14,732 nucleotides of DNA, taken from NCBI GenBank assembly GCA_035575035.1, contig DATLYH010000018.1, positions 1 to 14,732 on the forward strand, in the 5' to 3' direction. Origin of the DNA: DATLYH01 sp035575035 (lineage in GTDB: Bacteria > Planctomycetota > Planctomycetia > Gemmatales > Gemmataceae). A program made the position numbers and the translations under genes. Positions 1 to 7,310 of this stretch are shown piece after piece. Every line of letters begins with the position of its first letter. Position 1 is the stretch's first letter. The notes below the pieces were generated by a model. The model made no database searches, was not told the origin of the DNA, and saw nothing but the letters and a program-made list of their open reading frames with translations.

Positions 1-221
1 TGTGGCTGGCCGGCGGCGGCATCAAGCCCGGGATCACCCTGGGCGAAACCGACGAGTTCGGCTTCAACGCCGTCAAGGACCGGGTCCATGTCCACGACCT
101 GCACGCCACCATCCTGCACCTGCTCGGTTTCGACCACGAGCGGCTGACCTACCGCTACGCCGGCCGCGACTTCCGCCTTACCGATGTCCACGGCCAAGTC
201 ATCAAGGACATCATCGCCTGA
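1..221 (+). CDS. DUF1501 family protein, C-terminal fragment
   Basis: This gene is cut by the left edge; only the last 72 codons are seen, read from base 3 to a TGA at 219-221. The fragment contains the stretch HVHDLHATILHLLGFDHERL, followed by TYRYAGRDFRLTDVHG. That is the usual ending of the large planctomycete DUF1501 family, which has an alkaline-phosphatase/sulfatase-like fold and usually carries a Tat signal. The HDLHATILHLLG helix and the RYAGRDFRLTDV ending are family knowledge rather than a proven catalytic assignment. In planctomycetes these genes often sit beside DUF1549/DUF1553 genes, which would lie outside this window to the left. The substrate is unknown. The stop is followed within 5 bases by an inverted-repeat element. 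Confidence 0.85.
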   Translation, partial: WLAGGGIKPGITLGETDEFGFNAVKDRVHVHDLHATILHLLGFDHERLTYRYAGRDFRLTDVHGQVIKDIIA

Positions 222-225
222 GCGC

Positions 226-356
226 ACCCCCTCACCCCTTATCCCTCTCCCCCTCCGAGAGGGAGAGGGAAAACGAAGATGCTCCGAGACCGCTATTCTC
301 GACGAAAACGGCGCAAGGGCTTCCCCGCGGAGGGAGAGGGGTGGGGGTGAGGGGGC
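226..356. repeat. Inverted-repeat (MITE-like) intergenic element
   Basis: The left end is a C/T-rich arm (CCCCCTCACCCCTTATCCCT, from about 227). The right end is its imperfect reverse complement (GGAGGGAGAGGGGTGGGGGT, from about 329, running to 356). Together they bound an element of about 130 bp. Inside the left arm lies a perfect 9-bp hairpin, CCCTCTCCC (243-251) with GGGAGAGGG (261-269). The same C/T-G/A vocabulary recurs at 9453-9612. There is no coding potential of its own. The right end runs into the translation-start region of the next gene: GAGGGGG at 349-355 lies 7 bases before the ATG at 363 and can act as its Shine-Dalgarno sequence. Confidence 0.7.
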
Positions 357-362
357 ACGGCA

Positions 363-941
363 ATGGACAACAGGCAGCAGCGGCTATGGGTGGTCTTGCT
401 CGGCGCGGGGTTCGAGGGGAGCTTTGTGGGGCTGGCGGTACTGCTCGGCCTGCTCCTGGGACAGCCGCCGCTGGAACACTTTCGCTGGAGCCTGACCGAC
501 GCGGGATGGGGAGTGGCGGCCTCGGTGCCGATGCTGGCGGGGGCGCTGGCGCTGATGCGCTGGCCGGTCGGGCCACTGGCCCGGATCAAGCAGTTCACCG
601 ATGAGGTCCTCCGGCCATTATTCGCTCCTTGCACGGTCGCCGACCTCGCCCTGATCTCGCTGCTGGCGGGACTCGGCGAGGAGATGTGCTTTCGCGGCGT
701 CCTTCAGCCGGTCTTCATGCGCTGGCTGGGCCCCATCTCCGGGCTGGCGCTGGCCAGCGCCCTCTTCGGGCTGATGCACCCGATCACCGCGGCCTACGTT
801 GTGCTGGCAGCACTGGTCGGCGTCTACCTGGGCTGGCTTTACAACCTTAGCGGCAACTTGCTGCTGGTGATCGTCGCCCACGCCCTGTATGATTTCGTGC
901 TGCTCGTGTACTTGCAGCGCGCGCCTTCGGCGCGCGGTTAA
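363..941 (+). CDS. CPBP family intramembrane metalloprotease (CAAX-like)
   Basis: A 192-residue hydrophobic protein with several predicted membrane segments (about residues 8-33, 48-66, 92-105, 123-138, 142-160 and 164-185). The hallmark glutamate motif EExxxR is present as E106, E107 and R111 (GLGEEMCFRGVL). The later conserved histidines are H139 (LFGLMHP) and H173 (VAHALYDF, followed by D177). These match the Abi/CPBP family of glutamate-type intramembrane proteases related to Rce1. In bacteria the substrates are mostly unknown; some members process peptides or confer immunity to them. The length is near the short end for the family. The start ATG has GAGGGGG 7 bases upstream, supplied by the end of the preceding repeat element. 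The TAA overlaps the stop codon of the opposing lipoprotein gene. Confidence 0.9.
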   Translation: MDNRQQRLWVVLLGAGFEGSFVGLAVLLGLLLGQPPLEHFRWSLTDAGWGVAASVPMLAGALALMRWPVGPLARIKQFTDEVLRPLFAPCTVADLALISLLAGLGEEMCFRGVLQPVFMRWLGPISGLALASALFGLMHPITAAYVVLAALVGVYLGWLYNLSGNLLLVIVAHALYDFVLLVYLQRAPSARG

Positions 942-1741
942 CGGTCTTCGGCTGGCGGCATGCGGTCGCCGAGACGCGGCACCGGTTTGAGGAAGTCCCA
1001 CTCGTCGCGCGGGCTGTCGGGCGGGCGGGTCAACGGCCGTGGGGTCGGCGCCGCTTCCGGGTCGGGCTCCAGGTGCGGCTCGGGGGGGAGCACCACCGGC
1101 ACCGTCGCCGCGACCGCCGCCAACTCCCTCGCCAGCGTGTCCAGCGTGTAGTAGTGCGTTGGCGAACCGTAGTGCCAGACCTTGTTTACCTGGAAGTTCT
1201 CTGCCCCTTCCAGCATCGCCCCATTCCAGATGCACCCCTCGGCCAGGATGTTGATGATCCGGCAGGCGTTCTCTGGCCGGTCGCGCGGAATGTTCTTCAA
1301 CGTGTTGCCGCTCAGGTAAACCAGCAGATCGATGGTGATACCATCGGGCTTTACCGCCTGGGCGATGGAGCGCACCTGGTTGGCCCCGAAGCTAAAGCCG
1401 ATAAGCACGAACCGGGCGTCGGGGTCCTCCTGGTGGATGCGGCGAATCTCGTTGCGGAAATGCCCGGTGTGATAAAGCTGGCCGTAGTACGTCTTGTTGA
1501 AGCCGAGGCGCTGGACGAACTCACACACCCCCTTCAGGTTGGCGCAGTCGAGCGGGTCGAGGCCATGGACGAAGAAGATGTAGACGTGATTGCGCCCGCT
1601 AAGGGGGATCGACTGGCACGGCTCGACCCATTCGGGGCCGGGCGGTGCAATCGCATGGACGTGAAAGCACCCGCTTGCACTCGCCAGCCCGGCCGCGACC
1701 AGCCAGCGGGCCAGCGCCTGCCAACTTCCCTGTCGCCGCAT
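938..1741 (-). CDS. Putative lipoprotein with alpha/beta-hydrolase fold
   Basis: A 267-residue protein read from the ATG at 1741, chosen because a GGAGGGGA sequence lies just upstream and the N-terminus is then a proper signal peptide. An in-frame upstream start at 1801 would add 20 Arg/Ala-rich residues and hide the signal. Residues 1-25 have a basic start, a hydrophobic core and ASGC with Cys25, a plausible if imperfect lipobox. The body shows an oxyanion-type HG (residues 59-60, FFVHGLDPLD) and a nucleophile elbow GFSFG at 115-119, with Ser117 as candidate nucleophile. His190 or His196 is a candidate catalytic base. The C-terminus (about 218-267) is Pro-rich and probably disordered. The fold is well supported; the substrate cannot be told. 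The gene converges on the CPBP protease with overlapping stops. Confidence 0.72.
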   Translation of the reverse strand: MRRQGSWQALARWLVAAGLASASGCFHVHAIAPPGPEWVEPCQSIPLSGRNHVYIFFVHGLDPLDCANLKGVCEFVQRLGFNKTYYGQLYHTGHFRNEIRRIHQEDPDARFVLIGFSFGANQVRSIAQAVKPDGITIDLLVYLSGNTLKNIPRDRPENACRIINILAEGCIWNGAMLEGAENFQVNKVWHYGSPTHYYTLDTLARELAAVAATVPVVLPPEPHLEPDPEAAPTPRPLTRPPDSPRDEWDFLKPVPRLGDRMPPAEDR

Positions 1742-2042
1742 GGTGAGTTCCCCTCCCCGGCGCGCAGCCCGATCAGCCCCGGCCGCGCGAATCCTTCGCA
1801 CGGCCGCCCAGCATCCCCCGATCCCGAGCTTCGCTATCTTTCGGAATTACCGGCGGCCTTACTTTTTTCGGCACCTTCCGGCCGACGACTGAACCGGAAA
1901 GCGGTGGCGCCGGCAGGCAGCGCGGATGGGCTTGATCGGGATGTGACGGAAAGGACCGGGATAGGACCAAGGCCGAATAGTCCGGGTGAAAGGCCGGCCG
2001 ATCCACGGCGCCCCGCCGCAGCAAGACGCCGCAGGCCGCCGC
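1742..2042. other. Intergenic region with no recognised gene
   Basis: A gap of about 300 bases between two minus-strand genes. It should hold the promoter of the lipoprotein gene and the end of the upstream oxidoreductase transcript. I see no convincing terminator, RNA gene or repeat. A minus-strand open frame at 1773-2024 has no domain-like content, and I do not call it a gene. Confidence 0.5.
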
Positions 2043-3065
2043 TCAGGCCACGGCCACCGGCTTGCCGATCTTCACCGATTCACACTCCTTGTGGCACAGC
2101 ACTAGGGCATCGCGGGCCAGTTTGCCGCTGAGCAAGTCAGGTTCCTTGCCCGCCTCGATCCCGTCAACAGCGGCCTGGAGCTCCCGCGTGAATGCGGTGA
2201 GCGGGTCGTCGCCCCCCTTGAGTTTGGGGTTCTTGGTCTTGCTGCCCACCAGCACGGTCAGCGGCACCGTCCCTGACTCGTAGACCAGTGTGGCCTTCTC
2301 CAGGTAGATCTCGTAGCCGTGCACGAACTCGCGGGCCTTCTGCGCCAGGGCGCCGCTGGAACAGGTCACGGCCGGGCCGCCGGGACCGTACAGGTAAGAA
2401 GTCGTCAGGTAGGTGACCGCGTCCCCCTCCATCACTCCGGTGGCGAAGACCTGGGCGGGCACGCCGCAGACCAGGCCGATGAAGTGGGTATCGTGGATGT
2501 GCAGATCTACGGCCGGGCCGCCGGTCTTCTTCACGTCGGCGATCTCGGCCGACCAGTCCGGCTTGGAGATGACCCGCTTGAAGTGGGCCCCGAGCACTTT
2601 GCCGTACTCGCCGCCGCGGATCACCTCGGCGGCGTAGGCGAACTCTGGGAAGAACGGCAGCACATGGGCCACCATCAGGAGTTTGCCGGCAGCGCTGGCC
2701 GCCTTGACCATCTCGTCGGCGTCGCGGGGCTGCAAAGCGATGGCCTTCTCGACCATTACATGCTTGCCCGCCCGCAGGGCCTGGAGGGCCGTCTCCGGGT
2801 GTAAGTTGGTGGGATTGCAGACATCCACCAGATCGATGTCGGGGTCGGCCAGCAGGTCCTCGAGCCGGCTGTACTTTTTGATGCCGGACAGATCCATTTT
2901 TTCACCCGGCGGCCCGAAGTTGCCACGGATGCCGCGCCAGTCGCCGGCCAGCTTCTTCGGGTCACGGCTACAGATGGCCGTCACCTTCGCCCCCTTGAGC
3001 TTGCGGGCAGCCAGGTAATGGATCATACCCATGAAGCCGATCCCTACGATCCCGATGCGGACCAT
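2043..3065 (-). CDS. Gfo/Idh/MocA family NAD(P)-dependent oxidoreductase (cytosolic)
   Basis: A 340-residue enzyme with an N-terminal Rossmann fold: VGIGFMG at 7-13 is the dinucleotide-binding turn, preceded by the beta strand MVRIGI. The mid-domain sequence is DLVDVCNPTNLHPETALQAL, then KHVMVEKAIA with E106-K107; the family usually has EKP, and here the third residue is Ala. The C-terminal substrate domain carries GGPAVDLHIHDTHF (182-195), whose Asp/His cluster matches the catalytic region. There is no signal peptide, so it is expected in the cytoplasm, in contrast to the Tat-exported relative at 5797. Substrates in this family are usually sugars, inositols or sugar acids; which one cannot be told. 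The start is set by AAGGGAG a few bases before the ATG. It is divergently arranged with the zinc alcohol dehydrogenase. Confidence 0.93.
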   Translation of the reverse strand: MVRIGIVGIGFMGMIHYLAARKLKGAKVTAICSRDPKKLAGDWRGIRGNFGPPGEKMDLSGIKKYSRLEDLLADPDIDLVDVCNPTNLHPETALQALRAGKHVMVEKAIALQPRDADEMVKAASAAGKLLMVAHVLPFFPEFAYAAEVIRGGEYGKVLGAHFKRVISKPDWSAEIADVKKTGGPAVDLHIHDTHFIGLVCGVPAQVFATGVMEGDAVTYLTTSYLYGPGGPAVTCSSGALAQKAREFVHGYEIYLEKATLVYESGTVPLTVLVGSKTKNPKLKGGDDPLTAFTRELQAAVDGIEAGKEPDLLSGKLARDALVLCHKECESVKIGKPVAVA

Positions 3066-3162
3066 CGTGGCAACTCCCTTTCGTTTCGGCGGTTGTAGTT
3101 TTCCACGGCCCGAGCGCCTGGTAAAGTATTCCTTTCACGTGGCGGCAGCAAGGGAGCTTTCC

Positions 3163-3238
3163 GAGCCCGGAGCGGCAGCGCCAGGTGACGTTAATCCGAC
3201 GAGCCCGGAGCGCTAACGACGGGGGAGGTTAATCCGAG
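3163..3238. repeat. Two tandem 38-bp units related to the GAGCCCGGAGCG repeat family
   Basis: Unit 1 (3163-3200) and unit 2 (3201-3238) both begin GAGCCCGGAGCG, both end TTAATCCGA(C/G), and have a variable 16-bp middle. Unit 2's GAGCCCGGAGCGCTAACGAC closely matches one arm of the large array at 8628-8649, so these are dispersed members of one repeat family. They lie in the divergent intergenic region between the oxidoreductase and the alcohol dehydrogenase, inside the probable promoter or leader zone of the latter. No coding function is evident. Confidence 0.7.
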
Positions 3239-3324
3239 CCATTTGCTCCCTTCGCCTTCGGAGTAAAACGAAAGGGGCGAGTTCCCGAAAAGGTGCTCCC
3301 ATTGGCCCGATGTGGAGAGACATG

Positions 3325-4311
3325 ATGCGTGCCATGATCCTCGATGCCCCTCGGACACCGCTGCGAGAGGCGGACCTGCCGCTGCCCCGGCCCGGCCCCG
3401 AGCAGGTCCTGGTCCGTATCCACGCCTGCGGCGTCTGCCGCACCGACTTGCATGTCGTCGATGGCGAGCTACCCGAGCCGAAGCTGCCGCTGGTGCCTGG
3501 CCACGAGGTCGTCGGCACCGTCGCCGATAGGGGCGAGCGGGTGGAGCGTTTCGCGGTGGGCCAGCGCGTGGGGGTGCCCTGGCTGGGTTGGACCTGCGGC
3601 AGCTGCCGCTACTGCCGGGCCAGCCGCGAGAACCTCTGCGATCAGGCCCGCTTCACCGGTTACACCCTCGACGGCGGCTACGCCGAGTACACCCTCGTTG
3701 ACCAGCGTTACGCCTTCGCCTTGCCAGCCGGCTACGGCGACATCGAAGCCGCACCGCTCTTGTGTGCCGGCCTGATCGGCTACCGCGCGCTGGTTCTGGC
3801 CGGCGACGCCGAGCGGCTGGGGCTGTATGGTTTCGGGGCGGCCGCCCATATCATTATTCAGGTCGCCCGCTACCAGGGCCGGCAGGTCTACGCCTTCACC
3901 CGGCCCGGCAACCGCGAAGGGCAGCAGTTTGCCCGCGAGCTGGGAGCCGTGTGGGCGGGCGACTCCGACGCCTTGCCGCCCGAGGAGTTGGACGCGGCCA
4001 TCCTGTTCGCGCCGGTCGGCGACTTGGTGCCGCGGGCGCTGCGGGCACTCAGCAAGGGGGGAACCGTCGTTTGCGCCGGCATCCACATGAGCGACATCCC
4101 GTCGTTCCCCTATCGCCTGCTCTGGGGCGAGCGGGTCGTGCGCTCCGTCGCTAACCTGACGCGGCGGGATGGGGAGGAATTCCTCGCCCTCGCTCCTCGG
4201 GTCCCTGTCCGCACCGAGGTCCAGACCTTTCCGCTCACGGAGGCCAACGAGGCGTTGACACGCTTGCGGACGGGCCGGATTCGCGGGGCTGCGGTGCTCG
4301 TCATGGGCTGA
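3325..4311 (+). CDS. Zinc-dependent alcohol dehydrogenase family protein
   Basis: A 328-residue medium-chain dehydrogenase/reductase. The catalytic zinc ligands are visible: Cys35 (HACGVCRTD), His60-Glu61 (VPGHEVVG) and Cys147 (LLCAGLIGYRA). The four structural-zinc cysteines are C91, C94, C97 and C105 (CGSCRYCRASRENLC). A Rossmann segment GLYGFGAAAH (166-175) binds NAD(P); the turn ends in His rather than the common Gly, and I read this as subfamily variation. It should oxidise alcohols or reduce aldehydes in the cytoplasm; the substrate is unknown. The start at 3325 is preferred because GGAGAG (3314-3319) is 5 bases upstream and the protein then begins MRAMILDAP, typical of the family. An in-frame ATG at 3310 would add five residues. 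The MEMO gene follows 144 bases downstream on the same strand. Confidence 0.93.
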   Translation: MRAMILDAPRTPLREADLPLPRPGPEQVLVRIHACGVCRTDLHVVDGELPEPKLPLVPGHEVVGTVADRGERVERFAVGQRVGVPWLGWTCGSCRYCRASRENLCDQARFTGYTLDGGYAEYTLVDQRYAFALPAGYGDIEAAPLLCAGLIGYRALVLAGDAERLGLYGFGAAAHIIIQVARYQGRQVYAFTRPGNREGQQFARELGAVWAGDSDALPPEELDAAILFAPVGDLVPRALRALSKGGTVVCAGIHMSDIPSFPYRLLWGERVVRSVANLTRRDGEEFLALAPRVPVRTEVQTFPLTEANEALTRLRTGRIRGAAVLVMG

Positions 4312-4455
4312 AAGCCCTGGCCGGCCGTGCTTGACGGGTGCCGGGGCGGGACACCAGAATAAATACGGAAGCGGTACCCCTCTCCGAGCAGTAAGCTGCG
4401 AGTGGGGACGGCTTCGCCCGCCCCGTTGCTTTTCACAAGGAGTAAGGACGAAGGT

Positions 4456-5664
4456 ATGTCGATCCCGGAACGCCCTCAGCTCCGCCCATTCCTGGCGGCG
4501 GCCCCGGATGAGGGCGACCCGCGCTTCGTAATCCTCTGGGACCGGCTGGGCATCGGTGCTGGGCCGCAGCGGCTGACGCTGTTGGAGTTCGCCTGCTTGC
4601 AGATGTTCGACGGCCAGCGCACCCTGCGCGACATCCAGGCCGAGGCAATACGCCGGGTCGGCGGTGAGCTGCTCCCCTTCGAGATGTTTGTCACTCTGGC
4701 CAAGCGGATGGAAGAGGCCCTCTTCCTGGACGGCCCCCGCTTCCGCGACCGCTTGGCCGGCCCGATCCGCGAGCCGAGCTGCCTGGACAGCTACGGCTCG
4801 GATCCCGATGAGGTCCGCCGGCTGGTGAGGCGGCAATTCACCGATCCGCGCGGCCCCGGCCTGCCCGGCCCGCCCCGGCCCGACGGCCGGTTGCGCGGCG
4901 CCCTGATCCCGCACATCGACTACTACCGCGGCGGCGTCAGCTACGCCTGGGGGTTCAAGGAGGTCATCGAACGCACCGACGCTTCCCTGTTCGTCATCAT
5001 CGGCACCTCTCATCTCGGCGCGCGCAACTTCGCTCTGACCCGCAAGGACTTCAAGACCCCGCTCGGCATCGCCCGGACCGACCAAACCTTCATCGACCGG
5101 CTGGTGGCCCACTACGGCGACGGCCTGTTCGATGACGAGTTGGTCCATCTGCCGGAGTGGTCGATCGAACTGGAGGTGGTCTTCCTGCAATACCTGCACG
5201 GCGACCGGCCATTCCGGATCGTGCCGCTGCTGGTCGGCTCGTTCCAGGACATGATCGAGGCGGACAAACTGCCGCTGAACCGGCCCGACGTGGCCCGCAT
5301 GGTCGAAGCCCTGCGGCGAGCCGAGGCGGAGACGCGGGAGCCGGTCTGCTACCTCATCAGCGGCGACTTGGCCCACATCGGCCCGAAGTTCGGCGATCCC
5401 GAGCCGGTATGGCCGGCCGCACTGGCTCACAGCCGGGAGCAGGACCAGGCCATCCTGCGGCAGGCCGAGGCAGCCGACCCGGCCGGCTACTTCCGCGTCA
5501 TCGCCGACGAGGAGGACCGGCGGCGGATCTGCGGCCTGCCGCCGACCTACGTCGCGTTAGAGGCGATGCGGCCGAGCCACGGCCGGCTGCTGCACTATGA
5601 CCAGTATGTTCACCCGCGCGGCCACGAAAGCGTCAGCTTCGCCAGTGTTGCCTTCTACCGCTGA
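4456..5664 (+). CDS. MEMO family protein (AmmeMemoRadiSam system protein B-like) with N-terminal PqqD-like extension
   Basis: A 402-residue protein. The C-terminal two thirds is a MEMO domain, a fold related to class III extradiol dioxygenases. The metal-site-type residues are kept: H153 (IPHIDYYRGG), H186 (GTSHLG), D304 and H307 (SGDLAHIG) and C359 (ICGLPP). The usual EHSIE motif reads EWSIE at 234-238, with Trp replacing His. Residues about 40-95 (LTLLEFACLQMFDGQRTLRD onward) look like a small PqqD-type winged helix fused in front. MEMO is often encoded with an AMMECR1 protein and a radical SAM enzyme; neither is in this window. The start at 4456 fits AAGGA 7 bases upstream; an in-frame ATG at 4402 adds a non-conserved leader. 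The biochemical role of bacterial MEMO proteins is not established. Confidence 0.88.
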   Translation: MSIPERPQLRPFLAAAPDEGDPRFVILWDRLGIGAGPQRLTLLEFACLQMFDGQRTLRDIQAEAIRRVGGELLPFEMFVTLAKRMEEALFLDGPRFRDRLAGPIREPSCLDSYGSDPDEVRRLVRRQFTDPRGPGLPGPPRPDGRLRGALIPHIDYYRGGVSYAWGFKEVIERTDASLFVIIGTSHLGARNFALTRKDFKTPLGIARTDQTFIDRLVAHYGDGLFDDELVHLPEWSIELEVVFLQYLHGDRPFRIVPLLVGSFQDMIEADKLPLNRPDVARMVEALRRAEAETREPVCYLISGDLAHIGPKFGDPEPVWPAALAHSREQDQAILRQAEAADPAGYFRVIADEEDRRRICGLPPTYVALEAMRPSHGRLLHYDQYVHPRGHESVSFASVAFYR

Positions 5665-5732
5665 CCGGCAGAGCAAACCTTGATCCGCGATGGCCTGGGA
5701 TGGGCATCCTTGCCACTTGCCCTGCTCCCCAT

Positions 5733-5779
5733 CCCGTCGCGGATGCTTCGGTTACCCGTCGCGGATGCTCCGGTCTCGG
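5733..5779. repeat. Two diverged tandem copies of the CCCGTCGC-type repeat
   Basis: CCCGTCGCGGATGCTTCGG (from 5733) is followed at 5755 by CCCGTCGCGGATGCTCCGG with TCTCGG after it, a 22-bp period. Compared with the array unit at 8660 (CCCGTCGCTGACGCTCCGGG then CTCGG), copy two differs at only about three positions. It therefore looks like an older or diverged member of the same family. It lies in the 132-bp gap between the convergent MEMO and Tat-oxidoreductase genes. Confidence 0.55.
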
Positions 5780-5796
5780 AGCAAGGCCCCCGTTGC

Positions 5797-7167
5797 TTAG
5801 TACTCGCGCTTGGTGTTGATGCCGGGCTGCGGCACCGGGTATCTGCCGTCGGGCCCAGCTTGCAGCGGAGCAGGCGAGTCCATGGTCAGCTTATCGACAT
5901 CGGGGGCGAACTCGTGCTCGTGATTGAGGATCTCGTCCCGGGTAATGACCCGGCCGGTGTGGGCGGCCATCCGGCCCATCGACGTGATCAGGCTGGCCTC
6001 GGCGCCGCGCCGGGCCTCGTTGTACGGCCGGTCCTGGCGGATAGCCTCCAGCAGGTGGTCCCACTCCAGTTGATAAGGGTTCGGCTCCTGGGGCGGGTAG
6101 GCCCAAACCAGGTCTTCCTTGACGAAGTTGTGGCCCTTGTAAATCCGGCACCGGGCCGGAGTGTGAGCCCGTGTCGAGATCACCGCCGAGCCTTTGGTCC
6201 CGTGGGCGTAGCTGGCGAACTCCTGGTGGCAGCCGTTGATATTCCGGCCTTCGAGATAGAGCTTGGTGCCGTCGGCGAAGGTGTACTCGACGGAGTAGGT
6301 ATCGAAGTTCTGATCGACGTAGTTGCCGCGGTAATGGCGGCCGCCCGAGGCCTTGGCCTGGACCGGCCAGGCATCCTTCATCCAGCAGCACTCGTCGATG
6401 TTGTGGATCAGGAAATCGCTGAACGAGCCGCCGCTGGCCCAAAGGAAGGAATGGAAGTTCCTCACCTGATAAAGCAACTCGCTGATGCCCTCCGGCTTCG
6501 GGAGGGTGAAGCAGGAGCCGACCGGGCCGTGCATGCGGTAGGCCCGCAGCAGGATGATGTCGCCAAGCTGTCCCGACTTGATGCGGTCGTACAATTCCTG
6601 GCGGGCGGCGCAGTGCCGACACATCAGGCCGACACCGACCTTAAGGTTGCGCTTCTCGGACTCGTCGGCCAACTGGAACATCCGGCGGGTGGTCGGCCCG
6701 TCCACCGTCACCGGCTTCTCCATGAAGGTGTGGATCCGCTTCTCGATGGCGTAGCTGAAATGGGGCCAGCGAAAGGCCGGCGGCGTGGCCAGGATGACGA
6801 CATCGCCGGGGCGGAGGCAATCCATCGCCTTGCGGTAGGCGTCGAAGCCGATGAAACGGCGGTCCTCGGGCACATCAACCTGCTTCTCAAACGCCTTCTG
6901 GAGCTGGCGATAGCTGGTGCTGAGGCGCTCGGGAAACACATCGGCCATGGCGACGAGCTTGGTCGGCCCGCCCTTGGCCCGGAGGGCGTCGAAAGCGGCT
7001 CCGGTGCCGCGGCCGCCGCAGCCGACCAGGGCCAGCCGGATGGTGTTGTCCTCGCCAGCGTGGACGTGCGGGAGAGCGATGCCCGCCAGGGCCGACGCCA
7101 CGGCGACCTTACCGGATTGCTTGATCAGTTCGCGGCGGGACAGGCCGCTTGGGGTGGTGTTGCTCAC
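5797..7167 (-). CDS. Tat-exported Gfo/Idh/MocA family oxidoreductase
   Basis: A 456-residue protein beginning with a twin-arginine signal: LSRRELIKQ (Arg11-Arg12) then a hydrophobic stretch VAVASALAGIALPHVHA, so it is exported folded. The Rossmann turn is VGCGGRGTG (48-56). EKP, the family catalytic lysine motif, is at about 150-152 (FMEKPVTVDGP), and GGSFSDFLIHNIDECCW at about 246-262 holds the His/Asp pair of the active site. Exported members of this family are numerous in planctomycetes and probably act on sugars in the periplasm. I chose the GTG at 7167 because AGGAG lies 10 bases upstream and the Tat motif then sits at the usual distance from the N-terminus. ATGs at 7188 and 7221 are in frame but lack a ribosome-binding sequence. 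The substrate is unknown. Confidence 0.9.
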   Translation of the reverse strand: MSNTTPSGLSRRELIKQSGKVAVASALAGIALPHVHAGEDNTIRLALVGCGGRGTGAAFDALRAKGGPTKLVAMADVFPERLSTSYRQLQKAFEKQVDVPEDRRFIGFDAYRKAMDCLRPGDVVILATPPAFRWPHFSYAIEKRIHTFMEKPVTVDGPTTRRMFQLADESEKRNLKVGVGLMCRHCAARQELYDRIKSGQLGDIILLRAYRMHGPVGSCFTLPKPEGISELLYQVRNFHSFLWASGGSFSDFLIHNIDECCWMKDAWPVQAKASGGRHYRGNYVDQNFDTYSVEYTFADGTKLYLEGRNINGCHQEFASYAHGTKGSAVISTRAHTPARCRIYKGHNFVKEDLVWAYPPQEPNPYQLEWDHLLEAIRQDRPYNEARRGAEASLITSMGRMAAHTGRVITRDEILNHEHEFAPDVDKLTMDSPAPLQAGPDGRYPVPQPGINTKREY

Positions 7168-7310
7168 GGAGAGTTTTCTCCTCTTCATTGGTGGGTTGGT
7201 CGGCACGAAGGACGGTTTCATTCAGTTAAGCGGGTCTGGGGCCGGAGTCAATAGGTTTGGGCGTAATTCCGTCGCTTCATCGGACCCCTTCGGATGGACA
7301 GAGGCTTCTC

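Noticed and set aside
1773..2024. An 83-residue minus-strand open frame in the intergenic gap
   Set aside because: There is no Shine-Dalgarno sequence and no hydrophobic or helical pattern; the composition looks like translated GC-rich noncoding DNA.
1073..2131. A 352-residue open frame on the plus strand
   Set aside because: It is antisense to the lipoprotein gene and runs across an intergenic region without any domain-like sequence or ribosome-binding site.
3469..5430. A 653-residue open frame on the minus strand
   Set aside because: It lies antisense to the alcohol dehydrogenase and MEMO genes, both of which have complete motifs. Long antisense frames are expected at this GC content.
5680..7254. 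A 524-residue open frame on the plus strand
   Set aside because: It is antisense to the Tat oxidoreductase, has a low-complexity composition and shows no recognisable motif.
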